Positions 50,379 to 58,958 of a stretch of DNA of 64,000 nucleotides are shown here, one piece after another. Source of the DNA: Thioflexithrix psekupsensis (GTDB lineage: Bacteria > Pseudomonadota > Gammaproteobacteria > Beggiatoales > Beggiatoaceae); assembly GCF_002149925.1 (NCBI RefSeq), contig NZ_MSLT01000007.1, forward strand, positions 92,614 through 156,613, in the 5' to 3' direction. Both the position numbers and the translations under genes were made by a program. Each line of letters begins with the position of its first letter. The stretch's first letter is position 1. Below the pieces are notes generated by a model. It ran no database searches. It was not told where the DNA came from and saw only the letters and a list, made by a program, of their open reading frames with translations.

Positions 50379-50751
50379 ATGTTATTGGACAGCAATTTAA
50401 TCATTTATTCGATTAAACCTGAATTTATCAAATTACGTCTATTGATAGCTGAACATAGTCCCGTAGTTTCTGCCATCAGCTATGTTGAAGTGCTTGGTTA
50501 TCACCAATTGACAGAATCCGATAAACAGGATTTCATCGATTTTTTCAATATCGTACAGATCATTCCTGTTTCTCAGGCAATATTAGAAAAGGCCGTAACA
50601 TTACGTCAAGAGCGTAAAGCGTAAAATGTCGCTAGGAGATTCAATTATTGCAGCGACAACAATAGTACATGACTTGACTTTAATTACAGCAAATACAGTT
50701 GATTTTAAATGGATTCCAAACCTGAAATTGCTATCGCCTAATATCACCTAA
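50379..50751 (+). pseudogene. PIN-domain (VapC-like) toxin broken by a 7-bp duplication
   Basis: From ATG 50379 the frame gives LLDSNLIIYSIKPEFIKLRL (PIN start with the first acidic residue in LDSN), AISYVEVLGYHQLTESDKQD (second acidic residue) and IIPVSQAILEKAVTLRQERK, then Ala and stop at codon 82. The DNA here is GCGTAAA twice in tandem (50612-50625). Removing one copy restores QERKMSLGDSIIAATTIVHD followed by LTLITANTVDF, the third and fourth catalytic segments, and a 121-residue protein ending at 50751. An ATG at 50626, two bases after the stop, could restart the C-terminal 41 residues. As it stands the toxin lacks half its active site and is probably inactive. Confidence 0.85.
50612..50625 (+). 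repeat. 7-bp tandem duplication GCGTAAA x2
   Basis: Two adjacent copies, 50612-50618 and 50619-50625, sit inside the PIN toxin reading frame. The second copy supplies the stop codon TAA (50622-50624). Confidence 0.95.
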
Positions 50752-50790
50752 TTAAATCATTACCTGAATATTTTTGTTTAACGACCCATC

Positions 50791-51771
50791 ATGACAGCCA
50801 TCGGTTTACCTTCATCAGAACACTATCACGGTTATCAACAGGGAAAAATTTCTTTTGTTCCCAGTGGCTTACGTGGACAATTACGCCATCATGAACCAAT
50901 GGCAGAGCATAGCTCATGGCGTGCCGGGGGATGTGCGGAGTGGTTTTATATTCCAGCGGATTTGGAAGATTTAATCCAATTCATGCCACAAATTCCACTG
51001 GGAATGCCTGTTTTTTGGTGTGGTTTGGGCAGTAATATTTTGGTACGGGATCGCGGTTTACCGGGCGTAGTGATTGCGACGGCAGGATTGTTAAACGGAT
51101 TAACGTGGCTGTCTAGTGATTGTTTACGGGTGGAAGCGGGAGTGAGTTGTGCCAAAATTGCGCGTGAAACCTCAAAAATGAGTCTCACCGGTGCCGAATT
51201 TCTCGCAGGCATTCCCGGAACTTTGGGCGGAGCGTTGGCAATGAATGCAGGCGCGTGGGGCGGGGAAACGTGGAATTTAGTGCAAAGTGTAGAAGTTTTA
51301 ACTTTACACGGAGAACATCGACGGCGTGCCGTGGTGGATTATCAAGTGGGTTATCGCCACGTGATGGGGCCGAGTGATGAATGGTTTGTTGCGGCGACGT
51401 TAAAACTCGCCCCCGATTCAGACGGCGCGGCATCGCAGCGAATTCGTGAATTATTAAAACAGCGCAATGAAAAACAACCCATTGGTTTGCCCAGTTGTGG
51501 TTCTGTGTTTCGCAATCCGCCGGGCGATTATGCGGCGCGTTTGATCGAAGCGGCAGGATTAAAAGGCAGGATATACGGTGGCGCGTGCGTCTCAGAAAAA
51601 CACGCCAATTTTATTATTAATCAACATCAAGCCACTGCGCATGATATTGAAACATTAATTCATCAAGTACAACAAGCCGTCGCCGAACAATTCGGCGTTC
51701 ATTTACAAACCGAAGTGAGAATTATTGGTTGTGGCGATACGGTGGAATTAGAGCAGGCCGTGGATTGGTGA
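50791..51771 (+). CDS. murB: UDP-N-acetylenolpyruvoylglucosamine reductase
   Basis: MurB reduces UDP-GlcNAc-enolpyruvate to UDP-MurNAc with FAD and NADPH. The 326-residue type I-like protein has EHSSWRAGGCAEWFYIPADL, WCGLGSNILVRDRGLPGVVI (FAD), GAEFLAGIPGTLGGALAMNA, YRHVMGPSDEWFVAATLKL, QPIGLPSCGSVFRNPPGDYA with the catalytic Ser, and KHANFIINQHQATAHDIETL. The N-terminus is about 25 residues longer than usual. It follows the toxin-antitoxin pair and is the last cell-wall gene before nuoJ. Confidence 0.95.
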   Translation: MTAIGLPSSEHYHGYQQGKISFVPSGLRGQLRHHEPMAEHSSWRAGGCAEWFYIPADLEDLIQFMPQIPLGMPVFWCGLGSNILVRDRGLPGVVIATAGLLNGLTWLSSDCLRVEAGVSCAKIARETSKMSLTGAEFLAGIPGTLGGALAMNAGAWGGETWNLVQSVEVLTLHGEHRRRAVVDYQVGYRHVMGPSDEWFVAATLKLAPDSDGAASQRIRELLKQRNEKQPIGLPSCGSVFRNPPGDYAARLIEAAGLKGRIYGGACVSEKHANFIINQHQATAHDIETLIHQVQQAVAEQFGVHLQTEVRIIGCGDTVELEQAVDW

Positions 51772-51965
51772 ATTTTTTCTGAATCAGTCTTGCTGTATTA
51801 AAAAGCAATGACTCACATCACGTTGGTCTTCATCAGGGTGTTGTTGCGGTTAATTATTATACAAAACAAACCGTCGCACGTGGACAAACTGAGGATAGAT
51901 TTCATAGGTCGATAACAAAAAATTATGAAAATCATTGACTGATTTGGTAGAATCACGCCCGACCT

Positions 51966-51994
51966 TTGTCGCTGGGAGATAAAAGCGGTAAAAT
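51966..51994 (+). promoter_or_regulatory. Candidate sigma-70 promoter for nuoJKLMN
   Basis: TTGTCG (51966-51971), a 17-base spacer and TAAAAT (51989-51994) precede nuoJ by about 110 bases, in the 334-base gap after murB. No gene is evident in that gap. The minus strand of about 51870-52010 reads as protein-like (RFYLPATKVGRDSTKSVNDF) with a stop after a further 25 codons and no start; see findings. Confidence 0.4.
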
Positions 51995-52105
51995 GGGCGA
52001 CGGCGTTTTTTTGATATTTTTTATGGCATGTCGTGGTGTCTCATACCTGATGTGGGATGTGGTTTAACTTCTCAATCGCGTGTTTTTGCGCAGGAAGCGA
52101 AACAA

Positions 52106-52696
52106 ATGATAAAACTTATTTTTTACCTGTTCGCGCTAATTTTGGTGTTTTCGGCCAGCCGCGTGATCACGGTGCGTAACCCTGTTCATGCTGCATTATT
52201 TTTGGTGTTGGCTTTTTTCTCTTCTGCGGCGATTTGGTTGTTGTTGCACGCGGAGTTTTTGGCCATTGCCTTAGTCTTGGTGTATGTGGGTGCGGTGATG
52301 GTGTTGTTCTTATTCGTGGTGATGATGTTAGATATTAATTTAACGCCATTACGCGAAGGCTTTGCGCGTTATTTACCGATTGGCGCGTTGGTGGGCTTGT
52401 TGATTTTATTAGAAATGGTGTTGGTGGTCGGTGCGTGGAAATCGCAAGCCGAAACCCTCGCCACGCAAGTTCATGCGTTGCCAAATACAGAGCAGTTGGG
52501 AATGCTACTTTATTCGGTTTATTTATATCCGTTTGAAATTGCTGCGGCAATTTTGTTGGTGGCGATGATCGCGGCCATTGTGTTGACCATGCGTACCAAG
52601 CGTCAAACCAAAACCCAAAAACCTGAACAACAAGTCGCTGTCCGCCGCGCTGATCGGGTGCGTTTGGTGGAAATGCCTGCTCAACCAAGGGATTGA
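52106..52696 (+). CDS. nuoJ: NADH-quinone oxidoreductase subunit J
   Basis: NuoJ is a membrane subunit of respiratory complex I. From ATG 52106 (AGGAAG 9 bases upstream) it has 196 residues with five membrane helices: IKLIFYLFALILVFSASRVI, NPVHAALFLVLAFFSSAAIW, EFLAIALVLVYVGAVMVLFL with the pi-bulge helix, LPIGALVGLLILLEMVLVVG, and EIAAAILLVAMIAAIVLTMR. The family signature VYVGAVMVLFLFVVMML is intact. An open frame upstream has no good start. It begins the nuoJ-N run; nuoA-I are not in the window. Confidence 0.95.
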   Translation: MIKLIFYLFALILVFSASRVITVRNPVHAALFLVLAFFSSAAIWLLLHAEFLAIALVLVYVGAVMVLFLFVVMMLDINLTPLREGFARYLPIGALVGLLILLEMVLVVGAWKSQAETLATQVHALPNTEQLGMLLYSVYLYPFEIAAAILLVAMIAAIVLTMRTKRQTKTQKPEQQVAVRRADRVRLVEMPAQPRD

Positions 52697-52702
52697 TGTG
52701 TT

Positions 52703-53008
52703 ATGTTAGTTTTGTCTGATTTTTTAATTTTGGGCGCGGTGCTGTTTTGTTTGAGTGTCGCGGGGATTTTCTTAAATCGTAAAAATGTCATTATTCTGCT
52801 GATGTGCATTGAGTTAATGTTATTGTCGGTGAATTTGAATTTCATCGCATTTTCTTATTTTAATGCAGATATGGCTGGACAAATTTTTGTCTTCTTTATT
52901 CTGACCGTAGCAGCGGCTGAATCGGCGATTGGTTTGGCAATTTTGGTGGTGTTATTCCGCAATAAAAATACGATTAATGTGGAAGATTTGGATGCCATGA
53001 AAGGCTAA
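52703..53008 (+). CDS. nuoK: NADH-quinone oxidoreductase subunit K
   Basis: NuoK is a small MrpC-like complex I subunit. The 101 residues form three helices ([40 protein letters not shown] with the essential Glu of the proton path, [20 protein letters not shown] with the second Glu). It starts 6 bases after the nuoJ stop, in the conserved order. Confidence 0.96.
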   Translation: MLVLSDFLILGAVLFCLSVAGIFLNRKNVIILLMCIELMLLSVNLNFIAFSYFNADMAGQIFVFFILTVAAAESAIGLAILVVLFRNKNTINVEDLDAMKG

Positions 53009-53091
53009 TAAAAACGGTGAGATTTTACAGCACTCGATTGGAATAAAGCGGGTGTTTTTGTGTTTTAAACGGAGAATGAGAAGAACCCATC

Positions 53092-55041
53092 ATGCAAACG
53101 ATTTATTTGACCATCGTATTAGCTCCGCTGATTGGGGCTATCGTGGCCGGGCTGTTTAAGGTCAGCCGAGAGGTTGCCCATACGGTCACTATTGCGGGCG
53201 TTGCGCTGTCGTGCGCGTTGTCGTTTTATGCGTTTAAACACCTGATATTCGATGGCGGAGAGGTGTTTAATCAAACTTTATATACGTGGATGGTTGTTGG
53301 TAGCATTCACTTTGAAATTGGTTTCCTCGTCGATCAGTTGACGGTGGTAATGATGGTTGTGGTCACGTTTGTGTCGCTCATGGTACACATTTATACCATT
53401 GGTTATATGCACGATGATCCGGGTTATCAACGCTTTTTTAGCTATATTTCGTTGTTTACTTTTTCGATGTTGATGTTGGTGATGTCGAATAATTTTTTAC
53501 AACTCTTTTTTGGTTGGGAAGCGGTGGGCTTGGTGTCGTATTTGTTGATTGGTTTTTGGTATCAGCGAGATACGGCGATTTATGCCAATTTGAAAGCGTT
53601 TTTAGTCAATCGCGTCGGTGATTTTGGCTTTTTGTTGGGAATTGCGCTGGTGTTAATGTATTTCGGAAGTTTGAATTATGCCGAAGTTTTCGCCGCAGCT
53701 CCTCAACATGCCAACATCACAATGCAAGTGATTCCCGGTTGGGAATGGTCGTTGATGACGGCAACGTGTATTCTTCTTTTCATTGGCGCAATGGGCAAAT
53801 CGGCACAAGTGCCTTTACATGTGTGGTTGCCTGATTCGATGGAAGGCCCAACGCCAATTTCTGCCTTGATTCACGCGGCAACCATGGTGACCGCGGGTAT
53901 TTTTATGGTGGCGAGAATGTCGCCGTTATTCGAGTTATCCGAAACCGCTTTGAGTTTTGTTTTAGTGATCGGTGCGATTACGGCTTTATTTATGGGCTTG
54001 CTCGGTTTGGTACAGAATGATATTAAGCGGGTCGTTGCTTATTCTACGCTGTCGCAATTGGGTTATATGACGGTGGCTTTGGGCGCGTCGGCTTATACGG
54101 CAGGCATTTTTCATTTATTTACTCACGCCTTTTTTAAAGCCTTGTTGTTCTTGGGTGCGGGTTCAGTGATTATCGCCATGCACCATCAACAGGATATTCG
54201 TCACATGGGCGGCTTGCGTCGTTATATGCCGATTACCTATTGGACGAGTTTAATTGGTTCGCTGGCTTTGATCGGGTTTCCGGGCTTTGCGGGTTTTTAT
54301 TCTAAAGATGCGATTATTCTCGCCGTACAACACGCGGATCGCGCCGGGGCAACGTTTGCTTATATCGCGGTTTTAGTGGGGGTGTTTATCACGGCTTTGT
54401 ATAGTTTCCGTATGTTTTTCCTCGTGTTTCACGGTCAAGAACGCATGGATCATCATACCCGTGAACATTTACACGAAACGCCCGCGGTGGTCACTTTACC
54501 ATTAATATTTTTGGCGATTCCTTCGGTGATTACAGGCATCTTCTTTGTGGGGCCGTTTTTATATGAAGGCTTTTTTGCCCAAGCGATTTATATTAATCCC
54601 GCGCATAATCCTTTCCCCGCGGATCATTATCATGGCGTGTTAGGTTTTACTTTACACGGTCTGTTGACTTTGCCGTTTTATTTTGCCATGGCGGGTTTGG
54701 CAACGGCTTATTATCTGTATCAAGTCAGAACGGATATTCCTGCGATGATTCAGGAAAAATTGGCCGGTGTGCATCGGGTGTTGTTGGATAAATATGGTTT
54801 TGATCGCTTTAATGATTGGTTTTTTGCGGGCGGTTCGCGGCAACTGGGACAAGGGTTGTGGCAAATTGGCGATGTGAAAATCATTGATAATGGAATGGTC
54901 AACGGCAGTGCGTCAATAGTGGCGTGGTTTGCAACGGTAATGCGGCATGTACAAACCGGTTATTTGTATCATTATGCGTTTGCCATGATTTTGGGGCTGG
55001 CTTTATTGCTGGGTCTTTTTGTCTTCTCTGGTACGGCGTAA
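53092..55041 (+). CDS. nuoL: NADH-quinone oxidoreductase subunit L
   Basis: NuoL is the distal antiporter-like proton-pumping subunit of complex I, with the long lateral helix. The 649-residue protein has FLQLFFGWEAVGLVSYLLIG (conserved Glu), GAMGKSAQVPLHVWLPDSME with the key Lys, HAATMVTAGIFMVARMSPL, VQNDIKRVVAYSTLSQLGYM, GIFHLFTHAFFKALLFLGAG and a C-terminal extension ending in a membrane helix (HYAFAMILGLALLLGLFVFS). The length is slightly above E. coli NuoL (613). The 83-base gap after nuoK holds no gene. Confidence 0.97.
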   Translation: MQTIYLTIVLAPLIGAIVAGLFKVSREVAHTVTIAGVALSCALSFYAFKHLIFDGGEVFNQTLYTWMVVGSIHFEIGFLVDQLTVVMMVVVTFVSLMVHIYTIGYMHDDPGYQRFFSYISLFTFSMLMLVMSNNFLQLFFGWEAVGLVSYLLIGFWYQRDTAIYANLKAFLVNRVGDFGFLLGIALVLMYFGSLNYAEVFAAAPQHANITMQVIPGWEWSLMTATCILLFIGAMGKSAQVPLHVWLPDSMEGPTPISALIHAATMVTAGIFMVARMSPLFELSETALSFVLVIGAITALFMGLLGLVQNDIKRVVAYSTLSQLGYMTVALGASAYTAGIFHLFTHAFFKALLFLGAGSVIIAMHHQQDIRHMGGLRRYMPITYWTSLIGSLALIGFPGFAGFYSKDAIILAVQHADRAGATFAYIAVLVGVFITALYSFRMFFLVFHGQERMDHHTREHLHETPAVVTLPLIFLAIPSVITGIFFVGPFLYEGFFAQAIYINPAHNPFPADHYHGVLGFTLHGLLTLPFYFAMAGLATAYYLYQVRTDIPAMIQEKLAGVHRVLLDKYGFDRFNDWFFAGGSRQLGQGLWQIGDVKIIDNGMVNGSASIVAWFATVMRHVQTGYLYHYAFAMILGLALLLGLFVFSGTA

Positions 55042-55053
55042 AAGGAACATAGG

Positions 55054-56577
55054 ATGTTTGCGGATTTACCTTTGTTAAGTCTTTTGATCTGGGTGCCGAT
55101 TTTAGGCGGTATCTGGGTGTTACTGGCTGGAGATGCTTTGGCCAGACCAATTGCTTTATTGGTGTCGTTGGTGGTGTTTGTGTTGTCTTTGCCGTTGTTT
55201 TTCGCATTTGATACCACAACCGCCGCGATGCAGTTCACGGAACGTTTACCGTGGTTGCCCAAGCTGGATATTTATTATCATTTGGGAGTTGATGGGATTT
55301 CGATGCCGTTGATTCTTTTAACCAGTTTTACCACGATTTTGGTGGTGCTGGCCGCGTGGGAAGTGATCCAATATCGCGCTGCGCATTATTTGGCCGCCTT
55401 TTTGATGATGGAAGGCCTCATGATCGGCGTGTTTTCCGCTCTGGATGCCATTTTATTCTACGTGTTGTGGGAAGCCATGTTGATTCCGATGTTTATTATT
55501 ATCGGGATTTGGGGCGGAGAACGCCGGGTTTATGCGACCATTAAGTTTTTCTTATATACCTTTTTGGGTTCGGTGTTTATGCTGGTGGCGTTGCTGTATT
55601 TGTATGCAAAATCAGGCAGTTTCGCTATTTTAGATCACCATGCTTTAGCCATTCCCTTAGATGTGCAAATTTGGATTTTCTTGGCGTTTCTGGTGGCGTT
55701 TGCGGTCAAAGTGCCGATGTGGCCAGTACATACGTGGTTGCCTGATGCGCATGTGGAAGCTCCCACGGGGGGTTCTGTGGTTTTGGCCGCGATTATGTTG
55801 AAAATGGGAACGTATGGCTTTTTGCGTTTTAGTTTGCCCATTACGCCCGATGCCAGCCGAGAATTAGATTGGTTGATGATTGTTTTATCGCTGATCGCGG
55901 TGATTTATATCGGTTTTGTGGCGATTGTACAAAAAGACATGAAGAAATTGGTGGCTTATTCGTCGATTTCACACATGGGTTTTGTCACATTGGGCTTTTT
56001 TATCGCGTTCAAAATTCTGGCTAATCCCGATCTCACCAATGAAGCGGCCATGAGTGGCGCAATGTTGGGCGTTTCGGGGGGGATTATTCAGATGATTTCC
56101 CATGGTTTTATCTCTGGTGCGATGTTCTTATGTATTGGGGTATTGTATGACCGTATGCACACGCGCCAAATTGCAGATTATGGTGGAGTCGCCAATAAAA
56201 TGCCGCGTTTTGCGCTGTTTGCGGTACTGTTTGCCATGGCCAATGCGGGTTTACCCGGCACCTCTGGATTTGTAGGGGAATTTATGGTGATTTTAGGCAG
56301 TATGCAGGCGAATTTCTGGATCGCATTTTTGGCCGCCACGACTTTAATTTTAGGCGCGGCTTATACGCTGTGGATGGTCAAACGGGTGATTTTCGGCGCA
56401 GTCGCTAATGATCATGTGGCCAGTTTGACTGATATTAATGCGCGTGAAGTGTTGATTTTGACCATTTTAGCCATTGCCGTATTGGCGATGGGGATTTGGC
56501 CGGGGCCGGTGTTGGAGGTGGTTGAACCTTCAGTGCAACAGTTGTTAGAACACATTTCTCGCACAAAGGTGATGTAA
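55054..56577 (+). CDS. nuoM: NADH-quinone oxidoreductase subunit M
   Basis: NuoM is the second antiporter-like subunit. The 507-residue protein has YHLGVDGISMPLILLTSFTT, LFYVLWEAMLIPMFIIIGIW (conserved Glu), AVKVPMWPVHTWLPDAHVEA (conserved Lys), VQKDMKKLVAYSSISHMGFV and GIIQMISHGFISGAMFLCIG. The length matches E. coli (509). It starts 12 bases after nuoL, with AAAGGAACATAGG before ATG 55054. Confidence 0.97.
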   Translation: MFADLPLLSLLIWVPILGGIWVLLAGDALARPIALLVSLVVFVLSLPLFFAFDTTTAAMQFTERLPWLPKLDIYYHLGVDGISMPLILLTSFTTILVVLAAWEVIQYRAAHYLAAFLMMEGLMIGVFSALDAILFYVLWEAMLIPMFIIIGIWGGERRVYATIKFFLYTFLGSVFMLVALLYLYAKSGSFAILDHHALAIPLDVQIWIFLAFLVAFAVKVPMWPVHTWLPDAHVEAPTGGSVVLAAIMLKMGTYGFLRFSLPITPDASRELDWLMIVLSLIAVIYIGFVAIVQKDMKKLVAYSSISHMGFVTLGFFIAFKILANPDLTNEAAMSGAMLGVSGGIIQMISHGFISGAMFLCIGVLYDRMHTRQIADYGGVANKMPRFALFAVLFAMANAGLPGTSGFVGEFMVILGSMQANFWIAFLAATTLILGAAYTLWMVKRVIFGAVANDHVASLTDINAREVLILTILAIAVLAMGIWPGPVLEVVEPSVQQLLEHISRTKVM

Positions 56578-56580
56578 TCA

Positions 56581-58035
56581 ATGGATACGCTGTTTACTTT
56601 TGTCGGTGCTGAGTTAAGTGTGTTGGCACCTGAAATATTTTTATTATCAATGGCTTGTTTGATTTTAGTTATTGATGTGTATTTGCCCGAACGTTTACGG
56701 GATTTAACCTTTCAATTGTCACAAGGCACTTTGGTTTTAGTGGGATTGTTGGTGATCGCGGCTTATCCTGAACAGCGTACTGTGGTCATGAGTGGTATGT
56801 ATGTCACTGATGCGATGGCTGCGGTGTTAAAGGTGTTTATTGTTCTGGTGGTGGCGATGGCGTTTATTTTTGCGCGTCCGTATTTGCGGGCGCGTGATCT
56901 GAATAAAGGGGAATTTTATGTGTTGGGATTATTCGCCACTTTAGGCATGTTGGTGATGGTGTCGGCACATAATTTATTAACCATTTATTTGGGATTGGAA
57001 TTGTTGTCATTGTCGTTGTATGCGATGGTGGCGATGCAGCGGGATTCTTTGATCGCCACTGAAGCGGCCATGAAATATTTTATTTTAGGGGCTTTGGCTT
57101 CGGGCATGTTGTTGTATGGCATGTCAATGTTGTACGGCGTAACGAACTCATTGGATTTGGCGCAGATTGCGACTGTTGTACAAGCGGGCGGCGATTTGCA
57201 AATGATGATGGTGTTTGGTTTGGTCTTTGTTGTGGTCGGTTTGGCGTTTAAATTGGGAGCGGTTCCGTTTCACATGTGGATTCCTGATGTGTATCAAGGC
57301 GCGCCCACGGCGGTGACTTTGTTCATCAGTAGCGCGCCAAAATTAGCCGCCTTCGCCATTGTCATGCGTTTATTGGTCGATGGTCTGGCCGCCTTGCACA
57401 GCAGTTGGCAAGATATGTTGATTATTTTATCAGTATTATCAATGGTCATCGGTAATGTGGTCGCCATTGCGCAGACCAATTTAAAACGCATGTTGGCTTA
57501 TTCCACCATTTCTCACGTCGGTTTCTTGTTACTGGGCATTGTGGCGGGAACACAGGCGGGTTATGCGGCTTCAATGTTTTACACTATTGTTTACACGCTG
57601 ATGAGCATGGGTGGCTTTGCGGTGATTTTATTGTTGAGTCGCAAAGGTTTTGAAGCGGATAATTTGGATGATGTCAAAGGCTTGTATCAACGCAATCCGT
57701 GGTATGCCGCAGTGATGGCGATGTTGATGTTGTCGATGGCAGGCGTGCCGCCGTTATTAGGCTTTTGGGCGAAGTGGGCGGTGTTGAATCAAATCGTGGC
57801 CGTGGGCTTGTTGTGGTTGGCCATTGTCGCGGTGGTGTTTTCAGTGATTGGCGCGTTTTATTATTTGCGCGTGATTAAACTGATGTATTTTGATGCGCCT
57901 ACCGACAATAATCCCATCGAAGCCCCAATAGAAGTGCGTTTGGCCTTGAGTGGCAATGGGGTGGCTATTTTGGCTTTGGGTCTTGTGCCTACGCCGTTGT
58001 TTACCTTGTGTTTGCACGCGATGGGACTGCATTAA
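56581..58035 (+). CDS. nuoN: NADH-quinone oxidoreductase subunit N
   Basis: NuoN is the third antiporter-like subunit and the last gene of the operon. The 484-residue protein has [20 protein letters not shown] with the conserved Glu, [20 protein letters not shown] with the Lys helix, [38 protein letters not shown] and [20 protein letters not shown]. It starts 3 bases after the nuoM stop. A terminator follows. Confidence 0.97.
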   Translation: MDTLFTFVGAELSVLAPEIFLLSMACLILVIDVYLPERLRDLTFQLSQGTLVLVGLLVIAAYPEQRTVVMSGMYVTDAMAAVLKVFIVLVVAMAFIFARPYLRARDLNKGEFYVLGLFATLGMLVMVSAHNLLTIYLGLELLSLSLYAMVAMQRDSLIATEAAMKYFILGALASGMLLYGMSMLYGVTNSLDLAQIATVVQAGGDLQMMMVFGLVFVVVGLAFKLGAVPFHMWIPDVYQGAPTAVTLFISSAPKLAAFAIVMRLLVDGLAALHSSWQDMLIILSVLSMVIGNVVAIAQTNLKRMLAYSTISHVGFLLLGIVAGTQAGYAASMFYTIVYTLMSMGGFAVILLLSRKGFEADNLDDVKGLYQRNPWYAAVMAMLMLSMAGVPPLLGFWAKWAVLNQIVAVGLLWLAIVAVVFSVIGAFYYLRVIKLMYFDAPTDNNPIEAPIEVRLALSGNGVAILALGLVPTPLFTLCLHAMGLH

Positions 58036-58064
58036 GCGGTCGCCAGTGCGCTTGACGTAAAAAG

Positions 58065-58096
58065 AAACCTGACAGATTTTTAAATTTGTCAGGTTT
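58065..58096. terminator. Bidirectional terminator after nuoN
   Basis: AAACCTGACA and TGTCAGGTTT form a perfect 10-bp stem with a 12-base loop, followed by TATTATT and preceded by AAAAAG. It lies between the convergent nuoN and the gene ending at 58123. Confidence 0.88.
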
Positions 58097-58122
58097 TATT
58101 ATTGAACTCAATCGAAACCAAA

Positions 58123-58638
58123 TTATTCTGATTCTGTGGTTTCCACTTTGGTTCTAGGAACACCGAAATTAAATAAATTAGTGGGTGGATTAACCGCAGG
58201 AGGGGGCGGTTCTGCGGTATCCAAAGCCTCTTTTTTCCGCACCAATAAATCACCAAAAGGGGTGCGTACTTTTTGATACCCTTCAGGAATATCCTCGCCA
58301 GAAGCAGGTACTTCTGCGGTGTTGGCTGGGGGTTCTGTTGGTGTGCCTGTGGTATCGGCTGGAGTTTCTTCTACGGGCGTTAAACGACTTTGTAAGGCTA
58401 ACGTGCTGATTTTTCCTTCTTCATTGCTGAGCATAACGGTACGCTCTTCAATCTGATTTACCTGCCATTCGCCGACATAATCTTGTTCTTTCACCATAAA
58501 TTGTGTGCCGTTGACTACCACGTGTGCGGTTTTTTTATCGCCTAACACGCTGATACCTTCAAGATAAATATCATCTTGTGCCATCGTCGGCAGCGGTAAT
58601 ATAAAACATAATAATCCTAAATACAACGTTCTCATCAT
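58123..58638 (-). CDS. GspC/PilP homology-region periplasmic protein
   Basis: The 171-residue protein has a signal peptide (MRTLYLGLLCFILPLPTMAQ). The next domain, DIYLEGISVLGDKKTAHVVV then NGTQFMVKEQDYVGEWQVNQ and EERTVMLSNEEGKISTLAL, matches the beta-rich homology region shared by GspC and PilP, which docks secretins. A Thr/Pro/Glu-rich linker leads to EGYQKVRTPFGDLLVRKKE and a disordered tail. It lacks an anchoring helix, so it is soluble in the periplasm. A role in type II secretion or type IV pilus assembly is inferred. AGGAG precedes ATG 58638. Confidence 0.65.
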   Translation of the reverse strand: MMRTLYLGLLCFILPLPTMAQDDIYLEGISVLGDKKTAHVVVNGTQFMVKEQDYVGEWQVNQIEERTVMLSNEEGKISTLALQSRLTPVEETPADTTGTPTEPPANTAEVPASGEDIPEGYQKVRTPFGDLLVRKKEALDTAEPPPPAVNPPTNLFNFGVPRTKVETTESE

Positions 58639-58704
58639 AAGTTCTCCTGATCGCCAAGGGTAGAAGGGGAAATATTCGCAAAATGTAGCAGTGTTATGAC
58701 ATGA

Positions 58705-58833
58705 TGTCGATCTGATTTTGCACTATTTTTGAAAGAATTTTCAAAATTGATTCTTGTAAGTCGCTTGTTTTCCATCGGTTTTTTATTCTTTAATTCTGAA
58801 AATCCTGAAATTCTGTAAATTCTGATTCTGACA
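58705..58833. repeat. MITE-like element, copy 3
   Basis: The copy is in the same orientation as copy 1. The right end CTGTAAATTCTGATTCTGAC plus A is intact (58813-58833). The interior GAATTTTCAAAATTGATTCT and TTTTTTATTCTTTAATTCTG matches closely. The left terminal repeat is eroded (only TGTC...ATCTGATTTTG is recognisable), so the left border near 58705 is approximate. Confidence 0.7.
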
Positions 58834-58846
58834 GAAAAGTTTTATA

Positions 58847-58868
58847 AATGGCTTAATTTTGGTACAGA
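58847..58868 (+). repeat. 22-bp dispersed repeat next to MITE copy 3
   Basis: AATGGCTTAATTTTGGTACA plus GA differs at one base from the minus strand of 44430-44451. The remaining bases to 58958 show no gene. Confidence 0.6.
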
Positions 58869-58958
58869 CGCGTGGCATCTAAGCCCACTCATAATAACCG
58901 ATAAATCACTTTTTTTATCGCTTTGATGAGATAACTTGAGGAATAAACACAGCCTTTT

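Noticed and set aside
51808..51918. Small plus-strand frame of 35 residues after murB
   Set aside because: It has no ribosome site and no recognisable features; chance occurrence is likely in an AT-rich gap.
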